64,000 nucleotides of DNA from Bradyrhizobium sp. SSBR45G (GCF_030159255.1 NZ_BSCT01000001.1:186001-250000); one strand, 5' to 3'; numbered from the stretch's first letter, positions 45,289-53,868 are shown. Notes: a model not told the origin generated them from the sequence alone. Made by a program: numbers and translations.

Positions 45289-46083
45289 ATGGCATCCGAA
45301 GCTCGTTCGCCCCGTCTTGCGGTTCTCATCGACGCCGACAATGCCTCGGCCAAGATCGTGGACGGGCTGTTCGAGGAGATCGCCAAGATCGGCGAGGCCA
45401 GCGTGCGCCGGATCTACGGCGATTTCTCCAGTCCGCGCTCGCGGCCCTGGGCCGATACGCTGGCCAAATACGCCATCGTGCCGCAGCAGCAATTCGCCTA
45501 CACGACGGGCAAGAACGCCTCCGACATCACGCTCGTCATCGACGCGATGGACCTGCTGCATAGTGGCCGGTTCGACGGCTTCTGCCTGGTGTCCTCGGAC
45601 AGCGACTTCACCCGGCTCGCGGCGCGCATCCGCGAGCAGGGCATCGACGTGTTCGGCTTCGGCGAGCAGAAGACGCCGGAGAGCTTTCGGCAGGCCTGCC
45701 GCCGGTTCGTCTACACCGAGAACCTGCGCAGCGGGGCGGCGACCAGCAAGGATGCCGACAGTGCCGCGGCGCCGAAATCGCTGCTGCCGATCAGCGCGGC
45801 GACCCCCATGATCCAGAAGGTGATCACGCAGATGGAGAGCGAAGACGGCTGGGTCGCGCTCGGCGAGGTCGGCAAGCAGCTGTCCAATCTGGTGTCCGAC
45901 TTCGACCCGCGCACCTATGGCTGCCGCAAGCTCAGCGACCTCGTCCGCAAGACCGGCGCCTTCGAGATCGAGGAGCAGTCCAAGGGCGGCGGCTCGGTGC
46001 GCATCCGCGTCAAGAAGCCGAGCGGATCGCCGCCCAGAGCCAGGACGCCGAGGTCCGGCCAGCGTGAACAGGCCAAGACGTGA
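45289..46083 (+). CDS. NYN-domain nuclease with LOTUS/OST-HTH domain
   Basis: 264 residues. N-terminal NYN (PIN-like) RNase domain: LAVLIDADNASAKIVDGLFEEIAK with acidic Asp residues, DITLVIDAMDLLHSGRFDGFCLVSSDSDFTRLAARIREQG with the catalytic DSDFT. C-terminal LOTUS/OST-HTH domain (SEDGWVALGEVGKQLSNLVSDFDPRTYG), which binds RNA, then a basic tail. The layout is that of LabA-like or MARF1-like proteins and implies RNA cleavage. ATG at 45289 with TTTGAGGAACA upstream. Confidence 0.9.
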   Translation: MASEARSPRLAVLIDADNASAKIVDGLFEEIAKIGEASVRRIYGDFSSPRSRPWADTLAKYAIVPQQQFAYTTGKNASDITLVIDAMDLLHSGRFDGFCLVSSDSDFTRLAARIREQGIDVFGFGEQKTPESFRQACRRFVYTENLRSGAATSKDADSAAAPKSLLPISAATPMIQKVITQMESEDGWVALGEVGKQLSNLVSDFDPRTYGCRKLSDLVRKTGAFEIEEQSKGGGSVRIRVKKPSGSPPRARTPRSGQREQAKT

Positions 46084-46142
46084 TCTTGCCCGCATATTGA
46101 TGTCGGTTTGATAGTCGCGCTCTTGACAACAAGCGAGGCCGG

Positions 46143-46279
46143 GTAGGGTGGGCAAAGCCGTCGCCGAAGGCGGCAGCGTGCCCACCGTCGGGCGGCACGC
46201 TCAGCGGTGGGATGGTGGGCACGGCGCCACGAAGAGTTCACAGGTCGTGAGAGCACGGCTGCGCCTTTGCCGACCCTAC
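46143..46279. repeat. MITE-like element, copy A
   Basis: 137-base element with terminal inverted repeats GTAGGGTGGGCAAAG (46143-46157) and CTTTGCCGACCCTAC (46265-46279), one mismatch in 15. Inside is a core beginning GGGATGGTGGGC and ending GGCGCCAC, 22 bases, identical in a second copy near 49085, and GAGAGCACGGCTGCGCCT is also shared. No coding capacity. The gap from 46280 to 46589 holds no gene I can support. Confidence 0.8.
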
Positions 46280-46589
46280 GATCTCGAAGTCGTCCGTGTC
46301 CCTAAGAATCGAGCGGCGTCATGTGACTGGCGACTGCTTCCGCTTTGCGCCGATGGCGACCGAGTGCGTGCGGCTACGTCATGACGTCGCGATGGGCCAC
46401 TTTCCGGACTTATGCACCGCAGCAAATCAAACGACCACCGCCTCGTGGATGGCACGCGCACCATCGTCTGGGAGCGCCGAGAGAATTGAAAAGCAAAGAT
46501 CGCACGACCCGACTCTGGATTCGCGTGAGAGTTGGAATAAGGTTGCGCGAGGTCCGCATAACAATCGAAAACGATCCCGGGAGGACATC

Positions 46590-48386
46590 ATGCTCGACAC
46601 CACGGTTGCCGCTCGCGTCCAGGCTTTTCTCGACAAATTCGGAGCCGCGCTAGCGGCGGCGGATCTCGACTCCGCCGTGGCTATGTTCGCGCCTGAATGC
46701 TACTGGCGCGACCTCGTCGCGTTCACCTGGAACATCAAGACGATGGAAGGCCGCGATCAGGTCCGCGACATGCTTGGCTCCTGCTTGGCGCGCGTGAAGC
46801 CGCGCCACTGGACAATCGCCGAGGGTGAAACGCCAACCGAAGCTGACGGCGTGACCGAGTCCTGGATCTCGTTCGAGACCGAGCTCGCGCGCGGCTATGG
46901 CCTGATCCGGCTCCAGAACGGCCAGATTTGGACGCTCCTGACGACGATGGTCGAACTGAAAGGTCATGAGGAGAAGGCCGGCTTCACCCGGCCGCTCGGC
47001 GCCCGGCACGGCGTCAATCCCGGGGCCAAGACCTGGAAGGAATTGCGCGACGAGGAAACCGAACAGCTCGGCTTCACCACCCAGCCCTACGTGCTCATCA
47101 TCGGCGGCGGCCAGGGTGGGATTGCGCTCGGCGCGCGGCTGCGTCAGCTCGGCGTGCCCACCATCATCATCGAGAAGAACGCCAGGGCCGGCGATTCCTG
47201 GCGCAACCGCTACAAGTCGCTCTGCCTGCACGATCCGGTCTGGTACGACCATCTGCCCTATATCGACTTCCCGAAGAACTGGCCGGTGTTTGCGCCCAAG
47301 GACAAGATCGGCGACTGGCTGGAGATGTACACCAAGGTCATGGAGCTGAACTACTGGACCGGCACCACGGCCAAGCATGCCGCATGGGACGACGCCAAAA
47401 AGGAATGGACCGTCGTCGTCGAGCGCGACGGCAAGGAGATCACGCTCAAGCCGAAGCAGCTTGTCTTCGCGACCGGCATGTCGGCCAAGCCGAACATGCC
47501 GCAGCTCAAGGGCATGGACAGCTTCAAGGGGGAGCAGCACCATTCCTCGCGCCATCCCGGCCCCGACCGCTACAAGGGCAAGAAGGTTGTTGTGATCGGC
47601 TCGAACAATTCCGCGCATGACATCTGCGCCGCGCTGTACGAGGCGGGCGTCGACGTGACCATGGTGCAGCGCTCGACCACCCATATCGTGCGCTCGGAGT
47701 CGCTGATGGAATCCCTGGGCGATCTGTATTCCGAGCGCGCGGTCCGCGGCGGCATGACGACGGCGAAGGCCGACCTGATCTTCGCCTCGCTGCCCTACAG
47801 AATCCTCAATCAGTTTCAGAAGCTGGTGTACGACAAGATCCGGAAGGACGACGCCGAGTTCTACTCGGGGTTGGAGAAGGCCGGCTTCCGGGTCGACTTC
47901 GGCGACGACGATTCCGGGCTCTTCATGAAGTACCTGCGCCGCGGCTCGGGCTACTACATCGACGTCGGCGCCTCGCAGCTCATCATCGACGGCAAGATCA
48001 AGCTGGTCGCGGGCCAGGTCGAGGAAATCACGCCTGACGGGGTCAGGCTCGACAACGGCGAGGAGCTGCCGGCCAATGTGATCGTCTACGCCACCGGCTA
48101 CAGCTCGATGAATGGCTTTGTCGCCGATCTCATCAGCCGGGACATGGCCGACAAGGTCGGCAAGGTCTGGGGACTCGGCTCGAATACGACCAAGGACCCC
48201 GGCCCTTGGGAGGGCGAACAGCGCAACATGTGGAAGCCGACGCAGCAGGAGGCCCTATGGTTCCACGGCGGCAATCTGCACCAGTCGCGCCACTACTCGC
48301 AATTCCTGTCCCTTCAGCTGAAGGCGCGCTACGAAGGCCTGCCGACGCCGGTCTATGGCCTGCAAGCCGTGCACCATAAGGGCTGA
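46590..48386 (+). CDS. FAD-dependent monooxygenase with N-terminal NTF2-like domain
   Basis: 598 residues. Residues 1-~130 form an NTF2/SnoaL-like domain (MLDTTVAARVQAFLDKFG, EGRDQVRDMLGSCLARV). The rest is a flavin-containing monooxygenase: FAD-binding IIGGGQGGIALGARL near 171, Baeyer-Villiger/FMO-type fingerprint FKGEQHHSSRHPG, NADP-binding VVVIGSNNSAHDICAALYEAG, and C-terminal ATGYSSMNGF. GGGAGGACATC precedes the ATG at 46590, excluding a longer open frame. The substrate is unknown; such fusions are common in rhizobia. Confidence 0.92.
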   Translation: MLDTTVAARVQAFLDKFGAALAAADLDSAVAMFAPECYWRDLVAFTWNIKTMEGRDQVRDMLGSCLARVKPRHWTIAEGETPTEADGVTESWISFETELARGYGLIRLQNGQIWTLLTTMVELKGHEEKAGFTRPLGARHGVNPGAKTWKELRDEETEQLGFTTQPYVLIIGGGQGGIALGARLRQLGVPTIIIEKNARAGDSWRNRYKSLCLHDPVWYDHLPYIDFPKNWPVFAPKDKIGDWLEMYTKVMELNYWTGTTAKHAAWDDAKKEWTVVVERDGKEITLKPKQLVFATGMSAKPNMPQLKGMDSFKGEQHHSSRHPGPDRYKGKKVVVIGSNNSAHDICAALYEAGVDVTMVQRSTTHIVRSESLMESLGDLYSERAVRGGMTTAKADLIFASLPYRILNQFQKLVYDKIRKDDAEFYSGLEKAGFRVDFGDDDSGLFMKYLRRGSGYYIDVGASQLIIDGKIKLVAGQVEEITPDGVRLDNGEELPANVIVYATGYSSMNGFVADLISRDMADKVGKVWGLGSNTTKDPGPWEGEQRNMWKPTQQEALWFHGGNLHQSRHYSQFLSLQLKARYEGLPTPVYGLQAVHHKG

Positions 48387-48642
48387 GATTGCTGCGGTGG
48401 CGCGGGCTCGTATGGTCGAGGTCAGCTCAGGGTCATAAGCGACCCTGAGGCACTCACGCAACTATCATCAGGTCGGCCCCCGAGAGGACATTCTCAGCGC
48501 CGCTCCGGAAGGTCCGGGATGGGCCAATTCCAGACGATGCGCTGCAGTCTCTCAAGCTTTCTTAATTCTGGTAGATGCTGTTTTACGCGCCGCGCAGTAG
48601 GTAAGGGCGACTGGCGGATAAACGATTTTGGATGAGTGTGCG

Positions 48643-48951
48643 ATGTTCGATGACAATGTAACGATCAAAATCTTGCTCGCGTTCGTGGCGGCCGCCGCTA
48701 CGGCACTCCGACTCGTGCTCGCCGACGGAAGAATGCGGCGTTCGCAACCAAGCTTGTCGTTCGCTGCCGATACATGGGCAACAGAGAAATTTGGCATCTG
48801 GTGGGCAGGAAGAGGAGTGATGGTTTTGGCAATCTTCGCTGCCGGGATCGGTTTTGCCTTTCTCGGTACGGGAAGTTCTGCTGGTTCCTTGATTCTCTCG
48901 GGTTTTTCAGTTGTGGCAACCGCCCTGGAATTTACTCGTAGTAAAATGTAG
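48643..48951 (+). CDS. Small three-TM membrane protein in a lower-GC patch
   Basis: 102 residues with about three hydrophobic helices (IKILLAFVAAAATALRLVLA, GVMVLAIFAAGIGFAFLG, SLILSGFSVVATALEF). GGATGAG lies upstream of the ATG at 48643. Its base composition is visibly lower in GC than the flanking genes, and codons such as TTT, TTG and AAA are frequent. Function unknown. 48387-48642 upstream contains nothing supportable. The low GC suggests acquisition. Confidence 0.65.
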   Translation: MFDDNVTIKILLAFVAAAATALRLVLADGRMRRSQPSLSFAADTWATEKFGIWWAGRGVMVLAIFAAGIGFAFLGTGSSAGSLILSGFSVVATALEFTRSKM

Positions 48952-49084
48952 CTGCAAGCTTCCGCCGATGATCCCATGTCCGCTTCGGGTCAAAAGCTGG
49001 CGTAAGCAGCTCCGGCGGTTCACGTCCGATCGATCCCCAAGAGCAGACGTTCTCCGCGCCGCTTCGGAATGTTCGGTATGGGCC

Positions 49085-49219
49085 AGAAGTGCAAAGCGGC
49101 CGCCGCAGGAGGCGGCGTGCCCACGTCGGGTGACGTGATGAGCAGCGGGATGGTGGGCACGGCGCCACTCCGACCTCGAACGCGGCGAGAGCACGGCTGC
49201 GCCTCTGCCCACCCTACGG
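49085..49219. repeat. MITE-like element, copy B
   Basis: Second copy of the 46143 element: it shares the 22-base core starting GGGATGGTGGGC, GAGAGCACGGCTGCGCCT, and the right end CTCTGCCCACCCTAC (49203-49217), but the left terminal repeat has decayed (AAGTGCAAAG). The right end supplies the stop codon of the minus-strand gene at 49214. 48952-49084 shows no gene. Confidence 0.8.
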
Positions 49220-49984
49220 CCTGTACTCCGCCATCAACTTGTCCATGAGGTAGCGATGGGCCTCCGGCTTCGCCGCGGGCGGACAGAATGAGATGAAGGG
49301 CAGGTTGGCGTCTCCCGCTGGTGCGCCGTCCGCTGGGGCGGCCAAGTGGTGCTCGTGCTCCTCCAGATGTTTGCAGATTTTGAAAAGGCCAAGATACAAG
49401 GCCTTGAATGAATCTGTCCCGTTGATCGCCTGTTCGAAAGGGCTGCCCAAGCCGCGAACTTCAATATCACAGTACCAGGAAATCGGTCCGGCACATCTGG
49501 GCGCGGACATTCTGGCAACGACGGGGGCGTCCGTCGTCGTGTCGCGCAGCACGCGCTCGGCGACGACGTTGGTCATCTTGGTCTCGGATACGTCTTCCGG
49601 CTGCACTGACGAGACCGGTCCAGGCAGGGCGTCGAGCAACTCGCTGTCCTTTTGCTTGATGAAGCGCAAGGCTTCGATCCGTGTCTGAGGAAAAGAGCAA
49701 CTGGCGATCAGGGGAATGTCACTGTCCCCCGGCTGACCATCCAGGAACGCCAGGCCTGCCTCCTCGCCTGCCAGGAGCTTGCAAAGAAATTGCAGCCCCA
49801 GACACAGCGCCTGAAACGAGTCGATCCCGATGATCCGACTGTCGACCGGGCGCTCCAGGCCGTGGATTTCGACCCTGCAATGCCACTCGGACTCGTCGAC
49901 ACATTCAGGCGCGAACAGGCGTGCGACGACATCGCTGTTCGTCGCAACGTTGCGGTAGGTGCGCTCAGCCACGATCGTGGTCAT
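49214..49984 (-). CDS. Two-copy domain protein (DUF6968-like), unknown function
   Basis: 256 residues made of two ~120-residue copies of one domain: residues 1-118 start MTTIVAERTYRNVATNSDVVAR and 136-255 start MTNVVAERVLRDTTTDAPVVAR. Both contain IHGL or VRGL, IIGIDSFQALCLGL or INGTDSFKALYLGL, and a C-terminal IPLIASCS or LPFISFCP block. The pattern is reminiscent of DUF6968. An internal Met begins the second copy, so a tandem duplication fused two ORFs. The stop codon lies within the MITE-like repeat copy B. Confidence 0.75.
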   Translation of the reverse strand: MTTIVAERTYRNVATNSDVVARLFAPECVDESEWHCRVEIHGLERPVDSRIIGIDSFQALCLGLQFLCKLLAGEEAGLAFLDGQPGDSDIPLIASCSFPQTRIEALRFIKQKDSELLDALPGPVSSVQPEDVSETKMTNVVAERVLRDTTTDAPVVARMSAPRCAGPISWYCDIEVRGLGSPFEQAINGTDSFKALYLGLFKICKHLEEHEHHLAAPADGAPAGDANLPFISFCPPAAKPEAHRYLMDKLMAEYRP

Positions 49985-50069
49985 GGTCGGCTCCTGTCGA
50001 TCCGTTCTTTAACAACAAGACGATGAGCCACGACCGCGTGCTCATCAGCACGGCGCGCGGCGACGTCGC

Positions 50070-51290
50070 TCAGCCGCCCTGCCTGAGCTTCGCGAGCACC
50101 TTCAGCCCGCCATAACCGTCGGCCGGGATGAGGCCGGCCTTGGCCTGGAAGTCGCGGATCGCCTTCATGGTGTCGTTGCCGACGCGGCCGTCGGTGCCGC
50201 CGGTGTCGAAGCCGGCCGCCGTCAGGCGCTTCTGCATCTCCTGCACCTCGGCCAACGTCAGCGCGCGCTCGGAGCCGGGGAACGGCTGCAGGAAGGGCGG
50301 GGAGCCGGTGATGCGGTCGCCGAGATGGCAGATCGCGAGCGCGTAGCTCATCGCCGGATTATAGGACTTCACCGAGTAGAAGTTCGGGCCCAGCAGGAAA
50401 GCGGGGCCGCCCTCGACGGGAATCCACAGTTGCGCCGTCGCGTTCGGCTGCGGGAACGGCTGGCCATCGGCGCGGCTGACGCCGGCCGCCTGCCAGGCCG
50501 CGTAGCTGCGGCTGCCCGACATGTTGCCGGGCGCGCGCACCTCGTAGCCCCAATGCTCGCCGCGATGATATTTGCCGCGGTTGACGAGATAGCGCGCGGT
50601 CGAGCCGAGCGCATCGTCGGGCTTGCCGAACGGGTTGATCTTGCCGTCGCCGTCATAGTCGAAGCCGACATTGAGCCAGACCTCGGGCATCCACTGCGTG
50701 TGGCCCATCGCGCCGGCCCAGGAGCCGCGCATCTCCTCCGGCGTGCTCCAGCCGCGGTCGACGATTTTCAGCGCGTTGGTGAGCTCGGTCTCCCAATAGG
50801 CCTTGCGGCGCGGCTCGTTCCAGGCGAGCGCGGCGAGCGCCGGAAATACCGGGCGCATGTGGTTCTGCTGCACCAGCGGATCGCCGAACGCGGACTCGAC
50901 GCCCCATAGCGCGAGAAGCGTGCCGCGCTCGACGCCAAAATCCTTCTCGATGCGCGTGAACAGCGCCTCGTTTGTCTGCAGCGCCACCTTGCCGTTGATG
51001 ACGCGCCAGTCGGAGACGCGGCGGTTGATGTACTGCCAGAGCTGCTCCTTGAACTCCGGCTGATTGCGCATCTCCTTGAACACGGTCATGTCAGGCTCGA
51101 GCCGGGCCATGACGCGGGTCCAGGTGGCCTGCGAGATGCCCTTGGCGAGCGCGCGGGCGCGAAAGCCGTCGCGCCAGGTCTCGAATTCGGCGGGCGCGGC
51201 CGAGGCCGGCATGGCTGGGACGAGCAGCGCGGCGGCGCCGATGCCGGAGCGGAGCAGGGCGCGGCGGGTCGTGGAATCGGGCTGGGTCAT
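50070..51290 (-). CDS. mltB: Lytic murein transglycosylase (MltB family)
   Basis: 406 residues. N-terminal export signal with TTRRALLRSG and a hydrophobic stretch ending near ASAAP; the twin arginines hint at Tat export. The SLT_2 catalytic domain has the Glu in LLALWGVESAFGDPLVQQ and GAMGHTQWMPEVW; FDYDGDGKINPFGKPDDALGSTARYL is typical of MltB. A C-terminal peptidoglycan-binding domain (VQEMQKRLTAAGFDTGGTDGRVG) follows. It cleaves glycan strands to anhydromuropeptides in the periplasm. Confidence 0.93.
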   Translation of the reverse strand: MTQPDSTTRRALLRSGIGAAALLVPAMPASAAPAEFETWRDGFRARALAKGISQATWTRVMARLEPDMTVFKEMRNQPEFKEQLWQYINRRVSDWRVINGKVALQTNEALFTRIEKDFGVERGTLLALWGVESAFGDPLVQQNHMRPVFPALAALAWNEPRRKAYWETELTNALKIVDRGWSTPEEMRGSWAGAMGHTQWMPEVWLNVGFDYDGDGKINPFGKPDDALGSTARYLVNRGKYHRGEHWGYEVRAPGNMSGSRSYAAWQAAGVSRADGQPFPQPNATAQLWIPVEGGPAFLLGPNFYSVKSYNPAMSYALAICHLGDRITGSPPFLQPFPGSERALTLAEVQEMQKRLTAAGFDTGGTDGRVGNDTMKAIRDFQAKAGLIPADGYGGLKVLAKLRQGG

Positions 51291-51337
51291 GCCACCATTC
51301 TAGCCGCTGGCACCGGCTGAAGGCAGGCCCCGAACGT

Positions 51338-51904
51338 TCAATCCTGATGGAACTCGGCGGCCACCTGCGCCAGCCAGCGGCGGACGGTGACGAGCTCGCG
51401 CTTGCCCAGGCTGCCGGCCAGCCTGCGCTCTACCGCGGCGGCCTTGAGACGCGCCCTAGCCAGCAGCGCGAGGCCATGGCGGGTCAGGTTCCACTGCAGC
51501 ACCCGGCCATGGACGGGATGCGGCGTCTTCCGGATGGCGCCGTCGCGTTCCAGGTTGGCAATGATCACGTTCACGGTCTGCGGCGTCAGCAGCGCGATGC
51601 GGGCGCAGTCGGCACCGGACAGGCCCGGATAGGCCTTGAGCATCGTCAGCACCACGAATTGCGGATGGGTGAGGCCGGTCGAGGTCAGCGCGCGGTCGAG
51701 CGACAGCCGCGCCGCCGCCTGCGCCTGGCGCAGCAGGTAGGCGAGGTGGCCGTCCTCGCCGCGCTTGCCCTCGCCCGGGAGCGGCGCAGAGGCCGGGGCG
51801 GCATTCGTCCCCGATGGGCTGCGCGACCGGGCCGCGCGCGCTGTCGTCGGCGCAGGACGGCTCGGCGGTCGGCGCGGCGTCGATCGGGAGGCTGTCTTGC
51901 GCAT
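51338..51904 (-). CDS. MarR-family transcriptional regulator
   Basis: 188 residues. A Ser/Pro/Arg-rich tail of about 50 residues precedes the winged-helix DNA-binding domain: AYLLRQAQAAARLSLDRALTST, then LTHPQFVVLTMLKAYPGLSGADCARIALLTPQTVNVIIANLERDG and the wing HGRVLQWNLTRHG. Divergent from the AhpD-like gene at 51958 with 53 bases between. Two palindromic sites in that gap suggest it represses both promoters, perhaps in response to an oxidant; inferred from the neighbour. Confidence 0.9.
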   Translation of the reverse strand: MRKTASRSTPRRPPSRPAPTTARAARSRSPSGTNAAPASAPLPGEGKRGEDGHLAYLLRQAQAAARLSLDRALTSTGLTHPQFVVLTMLKAYPGLSGADCARIALLTPQTVNVIIANLERDGAIRKTPHPVHGRVLQWNLTRHGLALLARARLKAAAVERRLAGSLGKRELVTVRRWLAQVAAEFHQD

Positions 51905-51906
51905 GA

Positions 51907-51942
51907 TATCAGAGCTCTGATAAGTTGTCAGACAGCTGATAA
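51907..51942. promoter_or_regulatory. MarR-type operator pair
   Basis: TATCAGAGCTCTGATA (51907-51922) is a perfect 16-base palindrome. A second, imperfect one, TTGTCAGACAGCTGATAA, spans 51925-51942 and shares the TCAG...CTGA half sites, centred 19 bases away. They lie in the 53-base gap between the divergent MarR and AhpD-like genes, with the first only 3 bases from the regulator start, the expected place for autorepression. Confidence 0.75.
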
Positions 51943-51957
51943 CATACGAGATGAACC

Positions 51958-52425
51958 ATGTCACATGCGCGCAGCGAATACACGAATTTCAGGAGCCAGG
52001 CACCGGAGCTCTACGACGCCATTCTCGCGGTCAGCCAGCAGGCGGCCAAGGCCGGAATCGACAAGCAGCTGCTCGAGCTGGTCAAGATCCGGGCGTCGCA
52101 GATCAACGGCTGTGCGTTCTGCGTGCAGCATCATTTGCTGCTGGCCGAGAAGCTCGGCGTCTCCGCGGACAAGATCAATCTCGTCGTGGTGTGGCGCGAG
52201 GCGCCGCAATTCTCGGCGCGCGAGCGCGCGGCGCTGGCCTTCACCGAGGCGCTGACCAAGCTGGACGGCGGCGTGAGCGACGAGGTCTATGGGCAGGCGC
52301 GCGCCGAATTCTCCGAGACGGAGCTGGTGTTCCTGACCTCGGCGATCGGCGTGATCAACCTCTGGAACCGCTACGGCGTTGCCTTCCGTTGGACGCCGGC
52401 GGAGCGTCCGGCGCGGCCGGCCTGA
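51958..52425 (+). CDS. Carboxymuconolactone decarboxylase/AhpD-like protein
   Basis: 155 residues of the AhpD-like alpha-helical family. Redox-type motif NGCAFCVQHH with Cys52, Cys55 and His59. The family ranges from alkylhydroperoxidase to carboxymuconolactone decarboxylase; the CxxC indicates alkylhydroperoxidase-type activity. GAGATGAACC precedes the ATG. Divergent from MarR, with shared operators, which suggests inducible oxidative-stress response. A 60-residue gene follows at 52485. Confidence 0.9.
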   Translation: MSHARSEYTNFRSQAPELYDAILAVSQQAAKAGIDKQLLELVKIRASQINGCAFCVQHHLLLAEKLGVSADKINLVVVWREAPQFSARERAALAFTEALTKLDGGVSDEVYGQARAEFSETELVFLTSAIGVINLWNRYGVAFRWTPAERPARPA

Positions 52426-52484
52426 GCGGCGGGAACCGCCGAGGCCGGATGCGAGTTGTGCATCCCAAAGCAGAGGAGGCGCGC

Positions 52485-52667
52485 ATGACGGAGCCGAACC
52501 AGCCGCTCGAGCCCGATGATTTCCCGCTCGAGGCCGAGAAGGAGCGCATCTGCCGCCAGGACGGCAAGCCGATCGCGCGAACCGACACCGAGGCGATGGC
52601 GCATGACATCGCCGAGCGTCTCAACGCCGATGAACAGCGCCGCGAGGAGGACAAATGGTCGGCGTGA
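52485..52667 (+). CDS. Small acidic protein, unknown function
   Basis: 60 residues, highly charged (EAEKERICRQDGKPIARTDTEAMAHDIAERLNADEQRREEDKW). AGAGGAGGCGCGC is a strong ribosome site at the right spacing. No transmembrane segment or known motif. Short, charged proteins with this AERLNADEQRREEDKWS ending occur in several rhizobia and are annotated as hypothetical. Confidence 0.75.
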   Translation: MTEPNQPLEPDDFPLEAEKERICRQDGKPIARTDTEAMAHDIAERLNADEQRREEDKWSA

Positions 52668-52736
52668 TCCGCCTCGGCTTGAACAGGATGACTCGTCCGA
52701 CAGGGATCGCCGCGCCTGTCGACTGAGACCAGGTGA

Positions 52737-52762
52737 TGATGCGTTTCCACGGAAACGCATCA
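52737..52762. repeat. Perfect 12 bp hairpin palindrome
   Basis: TGATGCGTTTCC, an AC loop, and GGAAACGCATCA form a perfect 12 bp stem. It sits between two convergent genes and is followed at 52786-52830 by a Rhizobiales-type palindromic repeat (GATCGTTTCGGAAAACCGG and so on). It may end both transcripts, although no long T-run follows. Confidence 0.65.
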
Positions 52763-52785
52763 CGATCGCATCTACTTATCTGAAG

Positions 52786-52830
52786 CTGATCGTTTCGGAA
52801 AACCGGCTTCCACGTTCCGGATCAAGCTCT
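52786..52830. repeat. Rhizobiales palindromic extragenic element
   Basis: The stretch reads GATCGTTTCGGAAAACCGG then CTTCCACGTTCCGGATCAAG, matching from memory the common extragenic sequence with GATCCGGAA...TTTTCCGAAA arms in Rhizobium, Bradyrhizobium and relatives. It touches the stop codon of the outer-membrane protein gene at 52829. Confidence 0.6.
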
Positions 52831-53542
52831 AGAAGCGGTAGTTCAGGCCGACATGGACCTCGTTGATGCGGTCCTTCAGGCTTCCGGTCGCGAACGCGTT
52901 GCTGGCGGGGTCTGTCAGCCTGAACGCGTTGTCGCCGAACGAATAGTAGTTGTACTCGAAGTTCACCGACCAATGCTGCGCGAATGCCCATTCGACGCCT
53001 GCGCCCGCCGTCCAGCCCGTCACTGTCCTTGTGCCCCTGGGATCGAAGGTCGGTCGTCCCGGAAGAGTGAACACGATGTCGGATTTTTCGCGCGTCCAGG
53101 CCGCACCGCCTCTGGCATAGCCCAGCCAGCCGCTTGCGAAACCGTAGCCGAGGCGCGCTGTGGCGGAGGCCAGGAGATCATTGCGCACCGTGAAGTGCGT
53201 GGGCACGGTCAGGCCCGTGTTCAGATCCGTCAACCGGCCCGGTGTGTCGCTCTTCAAGCCCAACCAGGATGCGCGCCCCTCGATCCCGATCACCCATGGC
53301 GATGCGAGCTGATAGTCGCAGCCGATCTGTCCGCCCGCGGCAGCGCCGACGGAACTGAAATCGCCAGAGCTTCGGATCTTGTCGTCGCTGATCGCTGCGC
53401 CAAGCTGACCGCCAACGAAGCAGCCGGTCCAGGAGAAGCTTGCGGCCGAAGGCGGCGTCGCAGCAGCCTTGAGCGGAAGATCCGCTGCCTGCGCGCAAGT
53501 CACGGTGGCCAGAGCCGCCACGATCGACCCGATTTTCAACAT
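52829..53542 (-). CDS. Outer-membrane beta-barrel protein (opacity type)
   Basis: 237 residues. Signal peptide MLKIGSIVAALATVTCAQAA, then ADLPLKAAATPP and the SFSWTGCFVGGQLGAA motif typical of rhizobial outer-membrane barrels, with a C-terminal INEVHVGLNYRF ending in Phe as required for barrel assembly. A GGGGG site precedes the ATG at 53542; an upstream in-frame ATG at 53584 lacks one. Second such barrel in the window (see 13844); they are distant paralogues. Probably no catalytic function. Confidence 0.9.
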   Translation of the reverse strand: MLKIGSIVAALATVTCAQAADLPLKAAATPPSAASFSWTGCFVGGQLGAAISDDKIRSSGDFSSVGAAAGGQIGCDYQLASPWVIGIEGRASWLGLKSDTPGRLTDLNTGLTVPTHFTVRNDLLASATARLGYGFASGWLGYARGGAAWTREKSDIVFTLPGRPTFDPRGTRTVTGWTAGAGVEWAFAQHWSVNFEYNYYSFGDNAFRLTDPASNAFATGSLKDRINEVHVGLNYRF

Positions 53543-53868
53543 GATGCCCCCAAAAGCCGCCCGGCGTTTTCGGGGTTTTTTCATGTCCGAATGGACTGCG
53601 ACACATCAGCGCGGTTGTGACGAAATGTTTCCGAGGTTGTGTGGCTTCGCAACGACACGTTCATCCGCCGTCCGCAAGCCGCCCTCCTGTTCGGAGGTCG
53701 GGACGCAACGAACGATGTTGACCTCTGGCGTATCGATGGGGACGGCGACCGACCAGTGCGACTGATCGGAGCTGCATGTTCGCGGCGCCATGGGCGACGA
53801 GATTGACGGAGCTCATCGCGCGCCAAGCGAGACGTGGACCCGCTGACCGGATCACTCCGCGCAGCGGC
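53543..53868. other. Intergenic stretch without recognised gene
   Basis: About 326 bases between the outer-membrane protein and the 86-residue protein gene. Short open frames exist on both strands but none with a ribosome site and coding-like composition. It must contain the promoter of the outer-membrane protein; no clear terminator or palindrome was seen. Confidence 0.5.

Noticed and set aside
52355..52763. Overlapping minus-strand frames of ~130 codons opposite the small acidic protein
   Set aside because: No ribosome site, and they conflict with the better-supported gene at 52485.
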